28,776 nucleotides of DNA from positions 1 through 28,776 of IMG/VR virus record IMGVR_UViG_3300030106_002721. One strand, 5' to 3'. The notes beneath the pieces were generated by a model that saw only the letters and a list, made by a program, of their open reading frames with translations, was not told the origin of the DNA and searched no databases. Each line of letters opens with the position of its first letter. Positions within the stretch are counted from its first letter, which is position 1. The stretch is from a virus. The position numbers and the translations under genes were made by a program. Positions 12,703-20,933 of this stretch are shown here, one piece after another.

Positions 12703-14228
12703 TAAAAAGGAACCTTTGGTTGTAAATCTGGTATAGGTAAATCTGATTTATCACCTTCATCTTCTCTAGGTATATACCATAGATGATAAACCTTGCCTCT
12801 AATTTTTTTCTTTGTAGAGTCACCGTTAAGTTCTCTTATCCTTGCACACATTTGTGTTGAACTAAAATTACTAAATCTTTTCTTTGTTAAATAATTCTCT
12901 AATGATGACAATCTAAAATAAGTTACTTGCTCATCCTCTGGTGACCATGCTTTATCAATAAGTATCTCGTCTATCGTCATAGCCTCACCTTGATCATTTA
13001 AAAAAGATTCTAAATAATTATCAAATCTACCTACCTTAGTAACTTCCTCTGGCATTTCTATTACCTCTACTAACGCCAACAAAGATTGTATTCTAGCATC
13101 CCAGTCCTTTGCAGTCATTTTGTTTGGTAAAATATTTAGTGTGTTCATACATGCTTTTCTAAATTTACTTTGATCAAAGAACTCGTCTGTATTAATACAT
13201 AGTCTTCTACCATCTACATTTAAAAACCAAACTGACTCGTCAGATTCATACTTAGTCAAATCTGTAACATCGTGATCATAATCTTGACCTATACCAAACT
13301 TACGAGTCCTACATAACTGTGAGTTACATACAGAGCACATAGGCTGATCTTTACATTTATACTGATATTCTTTTTTTTCATGTTGATTAACTGTCTTTAA
13401 GACCTGTTTAGATGGCAGTATCGGATCCATAAATGTGTGGTTAAACTCATCTATTTTGTCTTGCCATTGATCTGGCCATTTTTTCTTAGCGTAGACTGCG
13501 TATTGATATAAAGTATTATCCCTTCCCCCCTCTGGTATTTTCTCATTCATTAAGTGTTCTAGACAGGGGGGACCGTCAAAAACATTTGTATTCTTTTGTG
13601 TGGTTGATAACTCTTTAAGTTCTTGTTCTGTTAGTGCGAGTTTATTGTGAAGTGCGAAGAACTCTGTTATACTATAGGGTTTGCCATTATTATCTATCGC
13701 ATACCTGTTATTAGATTCTTTGTGTGCACCAAAGTAAGGTAAGTTTAAAAAATTACCTGTGTCGCCTCTATCAGCACGTATCTCAATTTGTTTAGGAAAT
13801 ATCTCACAATTAGCAAAACCTAAAAAAGCTGCAAAGTCTGCTAACTTATCTCTCATTATAGATGCACTAACAGATTCTTTTGTAAATAAAAATATATGTG
13901 CACCACCAGATTTTGATCTACATACCACTAATGGCATAGATTTCTTATTAATTTTTTGTACTAATTCTTTTAGATTTAAAGGATACATATCTACATCAAT
14001 ACAACCCCAATAACATTTAGAGTCATCCATGATAGGTATGATACCTAGGCTAGGATCTTTACCATCAAGATGATCCTGCCACATTTGATCAGTAATCTGA
14101 CCTTTTGTTATGTAAGCCTTACCGCCCTGCTTACCGTTTTCTTTTTGTTCACCAACACGATATTGACCATAGGCTCTATCTAAGCCTCTAAAAATATTTT
14201 TAAATGTCCCAATATCGTACTCTAACAT
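12702..14228 (-). CDS. Archaeo-eukaryotic-type primase (TOTE-like)
   Basis: 508-residue RNA or DNA primer synthase of the AEP superfamily. WGCIDVDMYP (D78, D80) is the metal-binding DxD motif, and CRSKSGGAHIFLFT (103-116, H111) the sxH nucleotide-binding motif, as in the TOTE/primase-polymerase group. A cysteine cluster (CKDQPMCSVCNSQLCR, about 293-310) followed by KFGIG is a zinc site seen in these primases. The C-terminal 150 residues are not recognised and contain no helicase P-loop; helicases are separate genes here. It makes primers for the family A polymerase. This is unlike T7, where a TOPRIM primase is fused to the helicase. Confidence 0.88.
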   Translation of the reverse strand: MLEYDIGTFKNIFRGLDRAYGQYRVGEQKENGKQGGKAYITKGQITDQMWQDHLDGKDPSLGIIPIMDDSKCYWGCIDVDMYPLNLKELVQKINKKSMPLVVCRSKSGGAHIFLFTKESVSASIMRDKLADFAAFLGFANCEIFPKQIEIRADRGDTGNFLNLPYFGAHKESNNRYAIDNNGKPYSITEFFALHNKLALTEQELKELSTTQKNTNVFDGPPCLEHLMNEKIPEGGRDNTLYQYAVYAKKKWPDQWQDKIDEFNHTFMDPILPSKQVLKTVNQHEKKEYQYKCKDQPMCSVCNSQLCRTRKFGIGQDYDHDVTDLTKYESDESVWFLNVDGRRLCINTDEFFDQSKFRKACMNTLNILPNKMTAKDWDARIQSLLALVEVIEMPEEVTKVGRFDNYLESFLNDQGEAMTIDEILIDKAWSPEDEQVTYFRLSSLENYLTKKRFSNFSSTQMCARIRELNGDSTKKKIRGKVYHLWYIPREDEGDKSDLPIPDLQPKVPF

Positions 14229-14246
14229 AACCTGACCTTGAATTTT

Positions 14247-14281
14247 TGTGGGGGCGAGGCGTGAAGATGCTCACCCCCACA
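14247..14281 (-). other. Stable hairpin between SSB-like and primase genes
   Basis: TGTGGGGG (14247-14254) and CCCCCACA (14274-14281), an 8-bp GC-rich stem with an inner GAG/CTC pairing, standing out in AT-rich DNA. On the minus strand it follows the SSB-like stop and is followed by AAAAATTC, not a U run, so it is more likely an RNA-stabilising or processing hairpin, giving more SSB than primase, than a terminator. Confidence 0.55.
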
Positions 14282-14287
14282 ATAGAC

Positions 14288-15076
14288 TTAAAATGGATTT
14301 GGACTTCCAACAGATTGATCTTGCTCTGGTTTAGCCGTGACTTCACCAGCAGCTATGCTTTTATGAAACACTTTTGCTTCATTGTATAACTGCATATCTG
14401 TAACAGGACCAAGTAAGTCTATCTCCCAACCGAACCATTTACCTTTTTCATTGTCTTCTTTTTTAACTTTTAAAGAATACATGTGGCTAAATGAAGGAGG
14501 ATTAAAAGGACCTTTCGATCCAGGTACCCTGATGTTTAACATCATAGAGTTCCATTTCCTACTTTTTTTAAGTTGGGTTGCTTTCAATGTGATCAAAGCA
14601 GGACTGCCAACGCCTGTCTTTTGATCATAGAGAATTACAAAGTGGTTTGCATTAGTTTCTACGTAGTTACCGTTTTCAAGATAATCTCTATTATCTTCTT
14701 TATTCCTAGTTGTTTTTGATAAAATATCACTATTTGCATCATAAACATTTACTGGAGGTTGGTTCTTACCTCTGACAGGTAGCCATTCGGCATACTGTCT
14801 TTGATAAGCACACGGCACTACTACTATTCCCTCCTTTCCGTCATAAGCTTGACCTGTGACAGTATTAAATATCTGTCCCATTTTAAGATTGTCATCTTTA
14901 TCAAGCTCTTCAGATCCATTCATTAAGATCTTAAGTCTTGGTGTGGCTAAGTCTTCATTAGTAAGACCACTTAGACCAGCACCAGCATCAGACTCTAAGT
15001 CTGTCATAGCTACGACTGCATCCACTTTTTTTTCCACAACCTCTTGCTGAGGTTTCTTTTGTGCGTTATCCGTCAT
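14288..15076 (-). CDS. Single-stranded DNA-binding-like protein
   Basis: A 262-residue protein that fits phage SSB-like proteins: a polar, Gln/Lys-rich start, a long beta-rich core (for example GIVVVPCAYQRQYAEWLP, HFVILYDQKTG, MMLNIRVPG) and a disordered acidic end closing in SVGSPNPF, like SSB tails that dock replication partners through a terminal Phe. Start: the ATG at 15076 has AAGGAG 5-6 nt upstream and is preferred to the ATG at 15100, which lacks one. It sits before the primase. The OB fold is inferred from size and context. Confidence 0.7.
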   Translation of the reverse strand: MTDNAQKKPQQEVVEKKVDAVVAMTDLESDAGAGLSGLTNEDLATPRLKILMNGSEELDKDDNLKMGQIFNTVTGQAYDGKEGIVVVPCAYQRQYAEWLPVRGKNQPPVNVYDANSDILSKTTRNKEDNRDYLENGNYVETNANHFVILYDQKTGVGSPALITLKATQLKKSRKWNSMMLNIRVPGSKGPFNPPSFSHMYSLKVKKEDNEKGKWFGWEIDLLGPVTDMQLYNEAKVFHKSIAAGEVTAKPEQDQSVGSPNPF

Positions 15077-15099
15077 TCGTTTCTCCTTATTCGTTGTCA

Positions 15100-15651
15100 T
15101 TATTTTCGTTTCTGTACGAGTTTTGTTTTATTGGCTACGTACACACCAAATTCGTCTGGCAAAGACACACCTTTTTTGTGTTGCTCAGTTACGAATGCTT
15201 TCATGGTTTGATAGTGAACATCTTCTTTATCAGTGCTCACCATACCCAAATCTTGTATTGCAGCTTTAAGCTTTACTGCTTGTGCATCTTCACCCATGGC
15301 AAAAGCTACAGTGACATTACTTTTTACTAAATCACCATATCCGTTGTCCCTGAGCCATGCATAACAATAACCTCTATCTGCTACTTTAATTCCTGGTCTT
15401 ACCTCTTCAGTAATTTTTACTTCGGTGCCATTGTCAAGCGTAATGCTTGATAAACCTTTTTCTGCTAAAAATTGTGGTATCTCCTCTTCAGATAATTTTC
15501 TTACACCTTCTTTTTTTTCTTTAAGTGTATCCTCAAGTTCTACAACTTCTTGCTCTGCTATTTCAAGTCGCTTACATTTATCAGCTAAAGCTTTTAGTGA
15601 AGAATCATCGACATCAGAAAAGACATCATCTTCAAAGTTTATTTTCGTCAT
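15100..15651 (-). CDS. Conserved phage replication-neighbour protein (183 aa)
   Basis: 183 residues: a coiled-coil first part (about 25-60), then a conserved pattern KGLSSITLDNGTEVKI, AWLRDNGYGDLVKS, and a C-terminal YQTMKAFVTEQHKKGVSLPDEFGVYV. Similar proteins next to phage SSB genes share SFTLxDGSEV-type and WLRxNGFGDLIK-type blocks (recalled). No enzyme motif. AAGGAG lies upstream of the ATG and the stop overlaps the SSB region start. It may be an SSB or helicase partner. Confidence 0.75.
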   Translation of the reverse strand: MTKINFEDDVFSDVDDSSLKALADKCKRLEIAEQEVVELEDTLKEKKEGVRKLSEEEIPQFLAEKGLSSITLDNGTEVKITEEVRPGIKVADRGYCYAWLRDNGYGDLVKSNVTVAFAMGEDAQAVKLKAAIQDLGMVSTDKEDVHYQTMKAFVTEQHKKGVSLPDEFGVYVANKTKLVQKRK

Positions 15652-15964
15652 TCTTATTTCTCCTTATATCTATCTCAATAGGATGATACTTTTCACGTTT
15701 TCTATCCCATTTAAGAACTTTATAATATCCCATATTTATATCAGATGCAACAGAACATGCAATACCAATTATTGAGGGATCACCAATTAATAATAAATAA
15801 TCATCATTTGAAAAATCCTTAAGTCCATCTTGCAACTGTTGCACGACAGAATCAGAACTTAATAATAATTGAAAACCTGGTGGTATGAGGGGAACTAATT
15901 TACCATACTCCTCAGCACTGAGGATATCTTTATATGGCATCTCTTGTATAACGTAAACTGTCAT
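15632..15964 (-). CDS. Conserved hypothetical phage protein (110 aa)
   Basis: 110 residues from the ATG at 15964, chosen over the ATG at 15982 because the latter lies in the promoter's transcription-start zone. Contains DISLAEEY-like (DILSAEEYGKLVPL), DDYLLLIGDPSIIGIACSVA and YYKVLKWDRKREKYHPIEI, matching a recurring phage unknown with the pattern DYLILIGxP and LLKWD (recalled). Alpha/beta, no catalytic motif. First gene of the leftward replication operon, directly behind the divergent promoter, so an early product. Confidence 0.75.
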   Translation of the reverse strand: MTVYVIQEMPYKDILSAEEYGKLVPLIPPGFQLLLSSDSVVQQLQDGLKDFSNDDYLLLIGDPSIIGIACSVASDINMGYYKVLKWDRKREKYHPIEIDIRRNKNDENKL

Positions 15965-15983
15965 TCTATTTTCTTCTCCCATT

Positions 15984-16011
15984 ATTATACACTTGATTTA
16001 TTTTTTTGCAA
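15984..16011 (-). promoter_or_regulatory. Promoter of the leftward replication operon
   Basis: Minus strand TTGCAA (16006-16011), 16-bp spacer, TATAAT (15984-15989), followed by AATGGGAG. It overlaps a promoter pointing the other way (15993-16020), so one protein could regulate both. Confidence 0.72.
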
Positions 16012-16020
16012 GTATATAAT
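15993..16020 (+). promoter_or_regulatory. Promoter of the rightward helicase unit
   Basis: Plus strand TTGATT (15993-15998), 16-bp spacer, TATAAT (16015-16020), followed by TATGGGATAC and then AAGGAG of the helicase gene. It shares its core with the leftward promoter, so the two would compete for polymerase. Confidence 0.7.
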
Positions 16021-16044
16021 TATGGGATACAAGGAGAATTTAGA

Positions 16045-17496
16045 ATGTATAGTTATAGTTATAAGTTTAAAACCGAACCTTTTCAACATCAAAAAGCTGT
16101 ATTAGATAAATGCTGGGATAAAAAAGTTTTTGCTTTCTTTATGGAAATGGGCACGGGTAAGTCAAAAGTATTGATAGATAACCTGGCCATATTACACAAA
16201 AAAAGAAAAATAAATGGTGCCTTAATTGTTGCACCAAAAGGCGTGTATAGAAACTGGATGATATCTGAGTTACCTAAACATCTACCTGACAGCGTAGATC
16301 ACTCTGTCATATGTTGGACACCTACACCAAATAAAAAACAAAAAGCCTTATTAGATTCGTTGTCCGTGTTCTCTGAAAAATTAAAAATATTTTTGATAAA
16401 TGTTGAAGCGTTAAGCACAACTAAAGGATTCACTGCAGCTTTAGAGTTTTTAAAAAATCATGCAGTGCTCATGGCAGTTGACGAGTCTACTACAATAAAA
16501 TCACCTACAGCAACAAGAACTAAGAGTGCAATAAAACTAGGAGCATATGCCAAGTACAGAAGAATACTTACAGGATCACCAGTTACTAAATCACCTTTAG
16601 ATTTATATACGCAGTGTGCATTTTTATCTGAAGACTTGTTAGGTTACACATCTTACTGGGCTTTTAAAAGTCGTTACGCACTAATGGCACAAAGAAATGC
16701 TGCAGGTGGTGCACATACTTATCAGCATGTTATCAAGTATATAAGACTTGATGAGTTAAATGAAAAACTAGAAAAGTTTTCGTCACGAGTCTTAAAAGAA
16801 GATTGTCTTGATTTACCAGAAAAATTATACACAAAAAGATTTGTTGAGTTGACAAAAGAACAACAAAAAGCATATCAAGAAATGAAACAGTTTGCTATAT
16901 CAGAATTAGAAGGCAATACTATGACTGCTTTTTCTGGTCTTACACAATTGATGAGACTACATCAAATAACTTGTGGTCACATGACTACAGACGAAGGTGA
17001 GTTAATAACTTTAAAAAACAATAGAATAAAAGAGTTACTTGACTTTTTAGATGAAACAGATGGTAAAGTAATCATCTGGGCAAATTATAGACATGACATA
17101 AAAACAATAACTAAAGAACTGGAGAACAAATATGGAACACAAACTGCGTGTAGCTTTTACGGTGATACGGCTGTGGACGATAGGGATCAAATTGTATCTA
17201 GGTTTCAAGATCAAGAGGATGATCTTAAATACCTGGTTGCTAATCCAAAGACTGGAGGGTATGGACTTACTCTTACTGCTAGTCACACTGTCGTGTATTA
17301 CAGCAACAGTTACGATTTAGAAATACGTTTGCAATCAGAGGACAGAACACACAGGATTGGTCAAAACAATAAAGTAACTTATGTAGACTTTATTGCTGAA
17401 AAAACTGTTGATGAAAACATTGTCAAATGTTTAAGATCTAAGATTGACATTGCGACAGAGGTGCTTGGTGAAGACTTGAAAAGCTGGCTAGTATAA
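16045..17496 (+). CDS. SNF2-like superfamily 2 helicase
   Basis: 483-residue ATP-dependent DNA translocase or helicase. Motif I MEMGTGKS (33-40), motif Ia IVAPKGVYRNW, motif II VDEST (145-149; the usual DEAH is DEST), motif III LTGSPVTKSP, motif V GYGLTLTAS and motif VI QSEDRTHRIGQ (about 430-440), the SNF2 signature. Start: ATG 16045 with AAGGAG 8-9 nt upstream; an earlier in-frame TTG lies inside the promoter. First gene of the rightward unit. In phages such proteins accompany AEP primases and family A polymerases and probably open the origin or fork. Confidence 0.93.
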   Translation: MYSYSYKFKTEPFQHQKAVLDKCWDKKVFAFFMEMGTGKSKVLIDNLAILHKKRKINGALIVAPKGVYRNWMISELPKHLPDSVDHSVICWTPTPNKKQKALLDSLSVFSEKLKIFLINVEALSTTKGFTAALEFLKNHAVLMAVDESTTIKSPTATRTKSAIKLGAYAKYRRILTGSPVTKSPLDLYTQCAFLSEDLLGYTSYWAFKSRYALMAQRNAAGGAHTYQHVIKYIRLDELNEKLEKFSSRVLKEDCLDLPEKLYTKRFVELTKEQQKAYQEMKQFAISELEGNTMTAFSGLTQLMRLHQITCGHMTTDEGELITLKNNRIKELLDFLDETDGKVIIWANYRHDIKTITKELENKYGTQTACSFYGDTAVDDRDQIVSRFQDQEDDLKYLVANPKTGGYGLTLTASHTVVYYSNSYDLEIRLQSEDRTHRIGQNNKVTYVDFIAEKTVDENIVKCLRSKIDIATEVLGEDLKSWLV

Positions 17497-17510
17497 TATA
17501 ACTTTTATAC

Positions 17511-18149
17511 ATGGCTTATCTTAATCATAACTTACCTCCTTTCAGTGCTTATATAAGGGACGAGTATTTATATGATCATGAGAAAGGACACGGTGAATTT
17601 ACTTTTGCTGATGTGCATACTGTAAATAGTCTTGAGCGAAGAGCACTATTATTTGAGTGTTTATTACCAAACGGTGTAAATTGGACTAGAAGACCAATAC
17701 ATGCTTTTTGTTGGAAAAAAGATGCACCTAAACATCCTTTAAACATACATCAATATTGGGACTGTTTTTCACCATATGTGGACGTACAAAGAAGAAATAG
17801 GTTAGCTAATTGTAGAGCTGAATTAGTAGACTATAAAGGTACAAAAAGAAAAGGCACATACATGTTTACCATAGACTGGGCATGGGAAAACAAAGCGGGT
17901 ATGTTAGATACTAACTTTAGCGAAGATCCTGAGCATAAGTGTGCACATATGTTTCGCATGGATGATGGTAACTTCTTTGCTTACCCAAATAATAGAACTA
18001 TTTGGTATGATGATGCTTTTATGGAAGAAAGATTAACAAAAAACCCTGGATATAAGATTGATCAAAACTTTTACACAGTAGAAAATACAAGAGAAGAGGA
18101 CACAGTTACTGATGATTCTTATATGACTCAGTTTGAACGTCCCGAGTGA
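17511..18149 (+). CDS. Conserved hypothetical marine-phage protein (212 aa)
   Basis: 212 residues, aromatic-rich. Conserved-looking blocks: LPPFSAYIRDEYLYDHEKGHGEF (start, in two halves), GRALxF-like region RRALLFECLLPNG, RRPIHAFCWKKDA, YWDCFSPYVDV, YMFTIDWAWE and CAHMFRMDDGNFFAYPNNRTIW. The same order recurs in proteins of uncultured marine phages (recalled), always without a known domain. No signal or membrane segment. The start lies 14 nt after the helicase stop without a clear Shine-Dalgarno, so it may be coupled to the helicase. Function unknown; perhaps replication-associated by context. Confidence 0.75.
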   Translation: MAYLNHNLPPFSAYIRDEYLYDHEKGHGEFTFADVHTVNSLERRALLFECLLPNGVNWTRRPIHAFCWKKDAPKHPLNIHQYWDCFSPYVDVQRRNRLANCRAELVDYKGTKRKGTYMFTIDWAWENKAGMLDTNFSEDPEHKCAHMFRMDDGNFFAYPNNRTIWYDDAFMEERLTKNPGYKIDQNFYTVENTREEDTVTDDSYMTQFERPE

Positions 18150-18919
18150 AAATATTTTTTGATCATATTACAGGTAAATTAACACATTATGATTTACTTT
18201 ACAGTTTACCCTTAGCAGAGTTTGACAAGAGTGAATATGATTATGCATTTAACAATGGCTGGTTACCTCTTTCTTGGTATTATACAAAGATAAATCACAT
18301 CACATGGATCAATGCCAGATCCAGTAGACTGCAGCTATCAAAGTTTACATTCTCTAAAAAACAAAAATATACATTAAATAAAAAAAATATAAGTGTTCAT
18401 ACTTACGATAAGTTACCTACGTATTTAGTAGATGATATTGCAGAAATATATAAAAAATATATTCGTCAAAAAAATTATTATGAAATAAATAATGAGAAAG
18501 AAAGTGAAGAATTCATGCGTGATGATCCGATTGATTGGAAGTATTTTGTTTACTTTTATAAAGATAAACCTATTGCTTTTACCGAAGCCATGATGGTTGA
18601 CAATCATTTTATGACAGGACAATTTGCATGGGATTATGAAAATCCTAAATTAGGTATGGGCACTTACGCCACATTGTACGAGATAAAATATTGTATGAAC
18701 TGGAATTATCAGTTTTACTATTTTTCTTACAGTTATGAAAATAGTAGTGCTTACAAATCAAAGTATGATGGCTTTGAGTTTTGGACAGGTAGAAACTGGT
18801 GTAAAGACAAAAATGTGTATATTCAATTATGTAAAAATGATAGTGATATAAAAAATTTAGCAGATCTTAATGATAATCAACAAAAGTATTTTAATTTAGT
18901 TTTTGGCGCTCATACCTGA
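18146..18919 (+). CDS. Arginyl-tRNA-protein transferase (ATE)-like protein
   Basis: 257 residues with the two-part outline of ATE/Bpt aminoacyl-tRNA-protein transferases, which add an amino acid from a charged tRNA to a protein N-terminus. N-terminal part: YDYAFNNGW (31-39) and ARSSRLQLSKFTFSKKQK (57-74) match the ATE pattern GWRRSG then RCRPLQFxPSKSxKK. C-terminal part is GNAT-like: YKKYIRQK (102-109), LGMGTYATLYEIKYC (169-183), YYFSYSYENSSAYKSKY (191-207) and a final W. The cysteines that bind Fe-S or zinc in true ATEs are missing, so the chemistry may differ. Start GTG overlaps the preceding TGA. Its end overlaps the convergent gene by 24 nt. Confidence 0.68.
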   Translation: MKIFFDHITGKLTHYDLLYSLPLAEFDKSEYDYAFNNGWLPLSWYYTKINHITWINARSSRLQLSKFTFSKKQKYTLNKKNISVHTYDKLPTYLVDDIAEIYKKYIRQKNYYEINNEKESEEFMRDDPIDWKYFVYFYKDKPIAFTEAMMVDNHFMTGQFAWDYENPKLGMGTYATLYEIKYCMNWNYQFYYFSYSYENSSAYKSKYDGFEFWTGRNWCKDKNVYIQLCKNDSDIKNLADLNDNQQKYFNLVFGAHT

Positions 18920-19408
18920 CAAAGGATTGTTTAAAGCCTTGTCAATTTTCAAGTCAAGACTTTCTTCCAACAACTTCATCTCATCTAATAATTCTCTAGC
19001 ATCTTCTTTTTGTCTGTCTTCAACGTCATTTACAATTTCAGTAATATGTCGAACATCGCCCTCCATTTGACGTAGATCTGTTTTAAGATCATCTTTTAAT
19101 TCACGACTTACCTGAGATATTAGATTTATTTCTTCTAAAACTATGTCTAATTCACTTTTTAAACCTTCTACTTTTTGTATGACTATTTCCATTTGTGCCT
19201 TAGTATCAGACTCTACTAGAGATATTTTTTTATCAAATCCAGAAAGGTCAGGCTCTGTATACGTCAAAATTTTATCCTTCATATTGAGGTAATCCTGATA
19301 AAAAGTAAAAGTAGCCCAGGCGCCTGATCCTAGCGCTCCTAATAGGGTTAAGATGGCAAACACCTTTCCCCCGGTAACCTTCATTCCCGCATACTCAATA
19401 CTGGGCAT
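18896..19408 (-). CDS. Membrane-anchored coiled-coil protein (170 aa)
   Basis: 170 residues: one membrane helix near residues 16-37 (VFAILTLLGALGSGAWATF), then a long charged coiled coil to the C-terminus (for example QKVEGLKSELDIVLEEINL). GGAGG precedes the ATG by about 9 nt; it overlaps the upstream gene by 14 nt. It lies in the lysis/envelope region, last before the strand switch. Spanin-like or tail-chaperone roles are possible; nothing diagnostic. Confidence 0.72.
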   Translation of the reverse strand: MPSIEYAGMKVTGGKVFAILTLLGALGSGAWATFTFYQDYLNMKDKILTYTEPDLSGFDKKISLVESDTKAQMEIVIQKVEGLKSELDIVLEEINLISQVSRELKDDLKTDLRQMEGDVRHITEIVNDVEDRQKEDARELLDEMKLLEESLDLKIDKALNNPLSGMSAKN

Positions 19409-20933
19409 TTATTATATCCTCCATAGTTTGGCCTTGAGCCATGTCAAATAGAATACCATATTGATCTTCTATTGTCTTGTTTAAATATTCATTAACATTT
19501 GTATCCACAATTGTGGCTTGTGTGTCAAAGAATGTTTTAGTATTACCTAGTATTTGCATAACAATCAATGTTTTCATTTGAGCTGCATCATCATATCTTG
19601 CTTTATCGTCAATTTTTTTGACAATTTTAGTTGCAGCTTTTTCTTTTGCACTCGGCTCTTTTACAGGTTTTTCGGGTTCTTCAGTTTCTTCCTGTTGTAC
19701 TTCTTCTTGTTCGGTACTATCTTCTGGCTCCACAGGGGACTCCTCAGTAGTTTCGCTATCGGGTTCGTTTGTTTCTTTTTCTGTTGGTTGTTCATCTACT
19801 TCTTTTACTTCTGGTTCGGGAGCCGTGGTCTCTGGTTCTGGTATCTCTTCTACAGAGGCGACTTCCATTTCTATCTCCGCCTCTACTGTTTCTACGTTAA
19901 CAGGCATCTCCATTTCTACCTCAACAGTAGGCATTTCCATAGGTGCAGAAGGTGTAAACTCTGTATCAAAATTCATTTCTAAGTCTATTTCCATCTCTAC
20001 TGTTTCAATCGTTACTTCCTCTGTTTCAGGCTCTATCGGTGCAAAATCTACCATACCATCATCAATGCTTATATCATTAAATTCAAATACTTCTTCAACA
20101 AACTCAATCTCTATAGGATCAAAAATATTTAGATAATATATTTCTTCAAGTGTTGTAATTTGTTGTGTTATGATTGTACTAATCACATTGTAAAACACAT
20201 TAACAGTCACGTCATCAAACAAAGGGCCGATTGCAAGATTAATGTCTCTACCACCTACTTCAACTGTTATTCTATTAAGTGAGCCACTGAAATCAAAAGC
20301 TCCAGTGTAAGATTGATAACCAGATGCTATACCAGATTCAGATAAGATATCAGTGCCTTGAAAGACTGTGTTAGATCCGTCACGACCTGTAATGTGCATG
20401 TAAATTCTATCTTGAGCATCACGTTTTTCTACTTCTATTGAGTATCTGACTTGACCACCTTTATCTATTTCTAAATCAGATATATCAATATTATTAATTA
20501 TAAAAGTTGTGCCCATTCCAGATACACCCATAGTAGAGGTATTGTTACCTGAGCCAGTAATCTGTGCACATCTATCTGATCCTAATTCACCACAAGTATT
20601 ACCAGTTGGCATGGAGGCAGGCCCTTGACCACCCCAATCTATGTTCATATTACCGTCATCACTAGAACCCACGTATCCGTTAGAACTATCTAATATATCA
20701 CCTGAGTCTTCGTTAGTAACAGTAGTAGTGGTAGTGGTTGTTGTCGTGGTAGTAGTAGTTATTATCTCTGTACCTTTGTCCTCTTCAGTTACAACGACAC
20801 TTTCTTCTTCAGTAATTGTTACACCCGGGATACATAGACCCTCTACATCGGGTAAACAAGTGTTAGCTTTAGAATAAAAGGAGACCAGTAGTAATAAGGA
20901 ACAAAGTCTTATAAAGCGCAATATGTCCTGCAT
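19395..20933 (-). CDS. Large exported acidic protein with poly-Thr tract
   Basis: 512 residues. Signal peptide (RFIRLCSLLLLVSFYSKA, cleavage near 23), thirteen threonines in a row (59-71), a globular middle (about 95-260, with MGTTFIINNIDIS and GYQSYTGAFDFSGSLNR), then a long low-complexity stretch of Glu, Pro, Thr and Val (about 290-430) and a helical C-terminus. AAGGAG lies 6 nt before the ATG. The N-terminus overlaps the previous gene by 65 nt in another frame. Likely envelope- or virion-associated; comparable proteins occur in Pelagibacter phages (recalled). Function unknown. Confidence 0.78.
   Translation of the reverse strand: MQDILRFIRLCSLLLLVSFYSKANTCLPDVEGLCIPGVTITEEESVVVTEEDKGTEIITTTTTTTTTTTTTVTNEDSGDILDSSNGYVGSSDDGNMNIDWGGQGPASMPTGNTCGELGSDRCAQITGSGNNTSTMGVSGMGTTFIINNIDISDLEIDKGGQVRYSIEVEKRDAQDRIYMHITGRDGSNTVFQGTDILSESGIASGYQSYTGAFDFSGSLNRITVEVGGRDINLAIGPLFDDVTVNVFYNVISTIITQQITTLEEIYYLNIFDPIEIEFVEEVFEFNDISIDDGMVDFAPIEPETEEVTIETVEMEIDLEMNFDTEFTPSAPMEMPTVEVEMEMPVNVETVEAEIEMEVASVEEIPEPETTAPEPEVKEVDEQPTEKETNEPDSETTEESPVEPEDSTEQEEVQQEETEEPEKPVKEPSAKEKAATKIVKKIDDKARYDDAAQMKTLIVMQILGNTKTFFDTQATIVDTNVNEYLNKTIEDQYGILFDMAQGQTMEDIINAQY

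Noticed and set aside
14247-14281. Hairpin as a rho-independent terminator
   Set aside because: On neither strand is the stem followed by a run of U.
19554-20136. Long plus-strand frames opposite the 512-aa exported protein
   Set aside because: Their Ser/Phe-rich text mirrors the low-complexity Glu/Thr/Pro codons of the real gene on the other strand.
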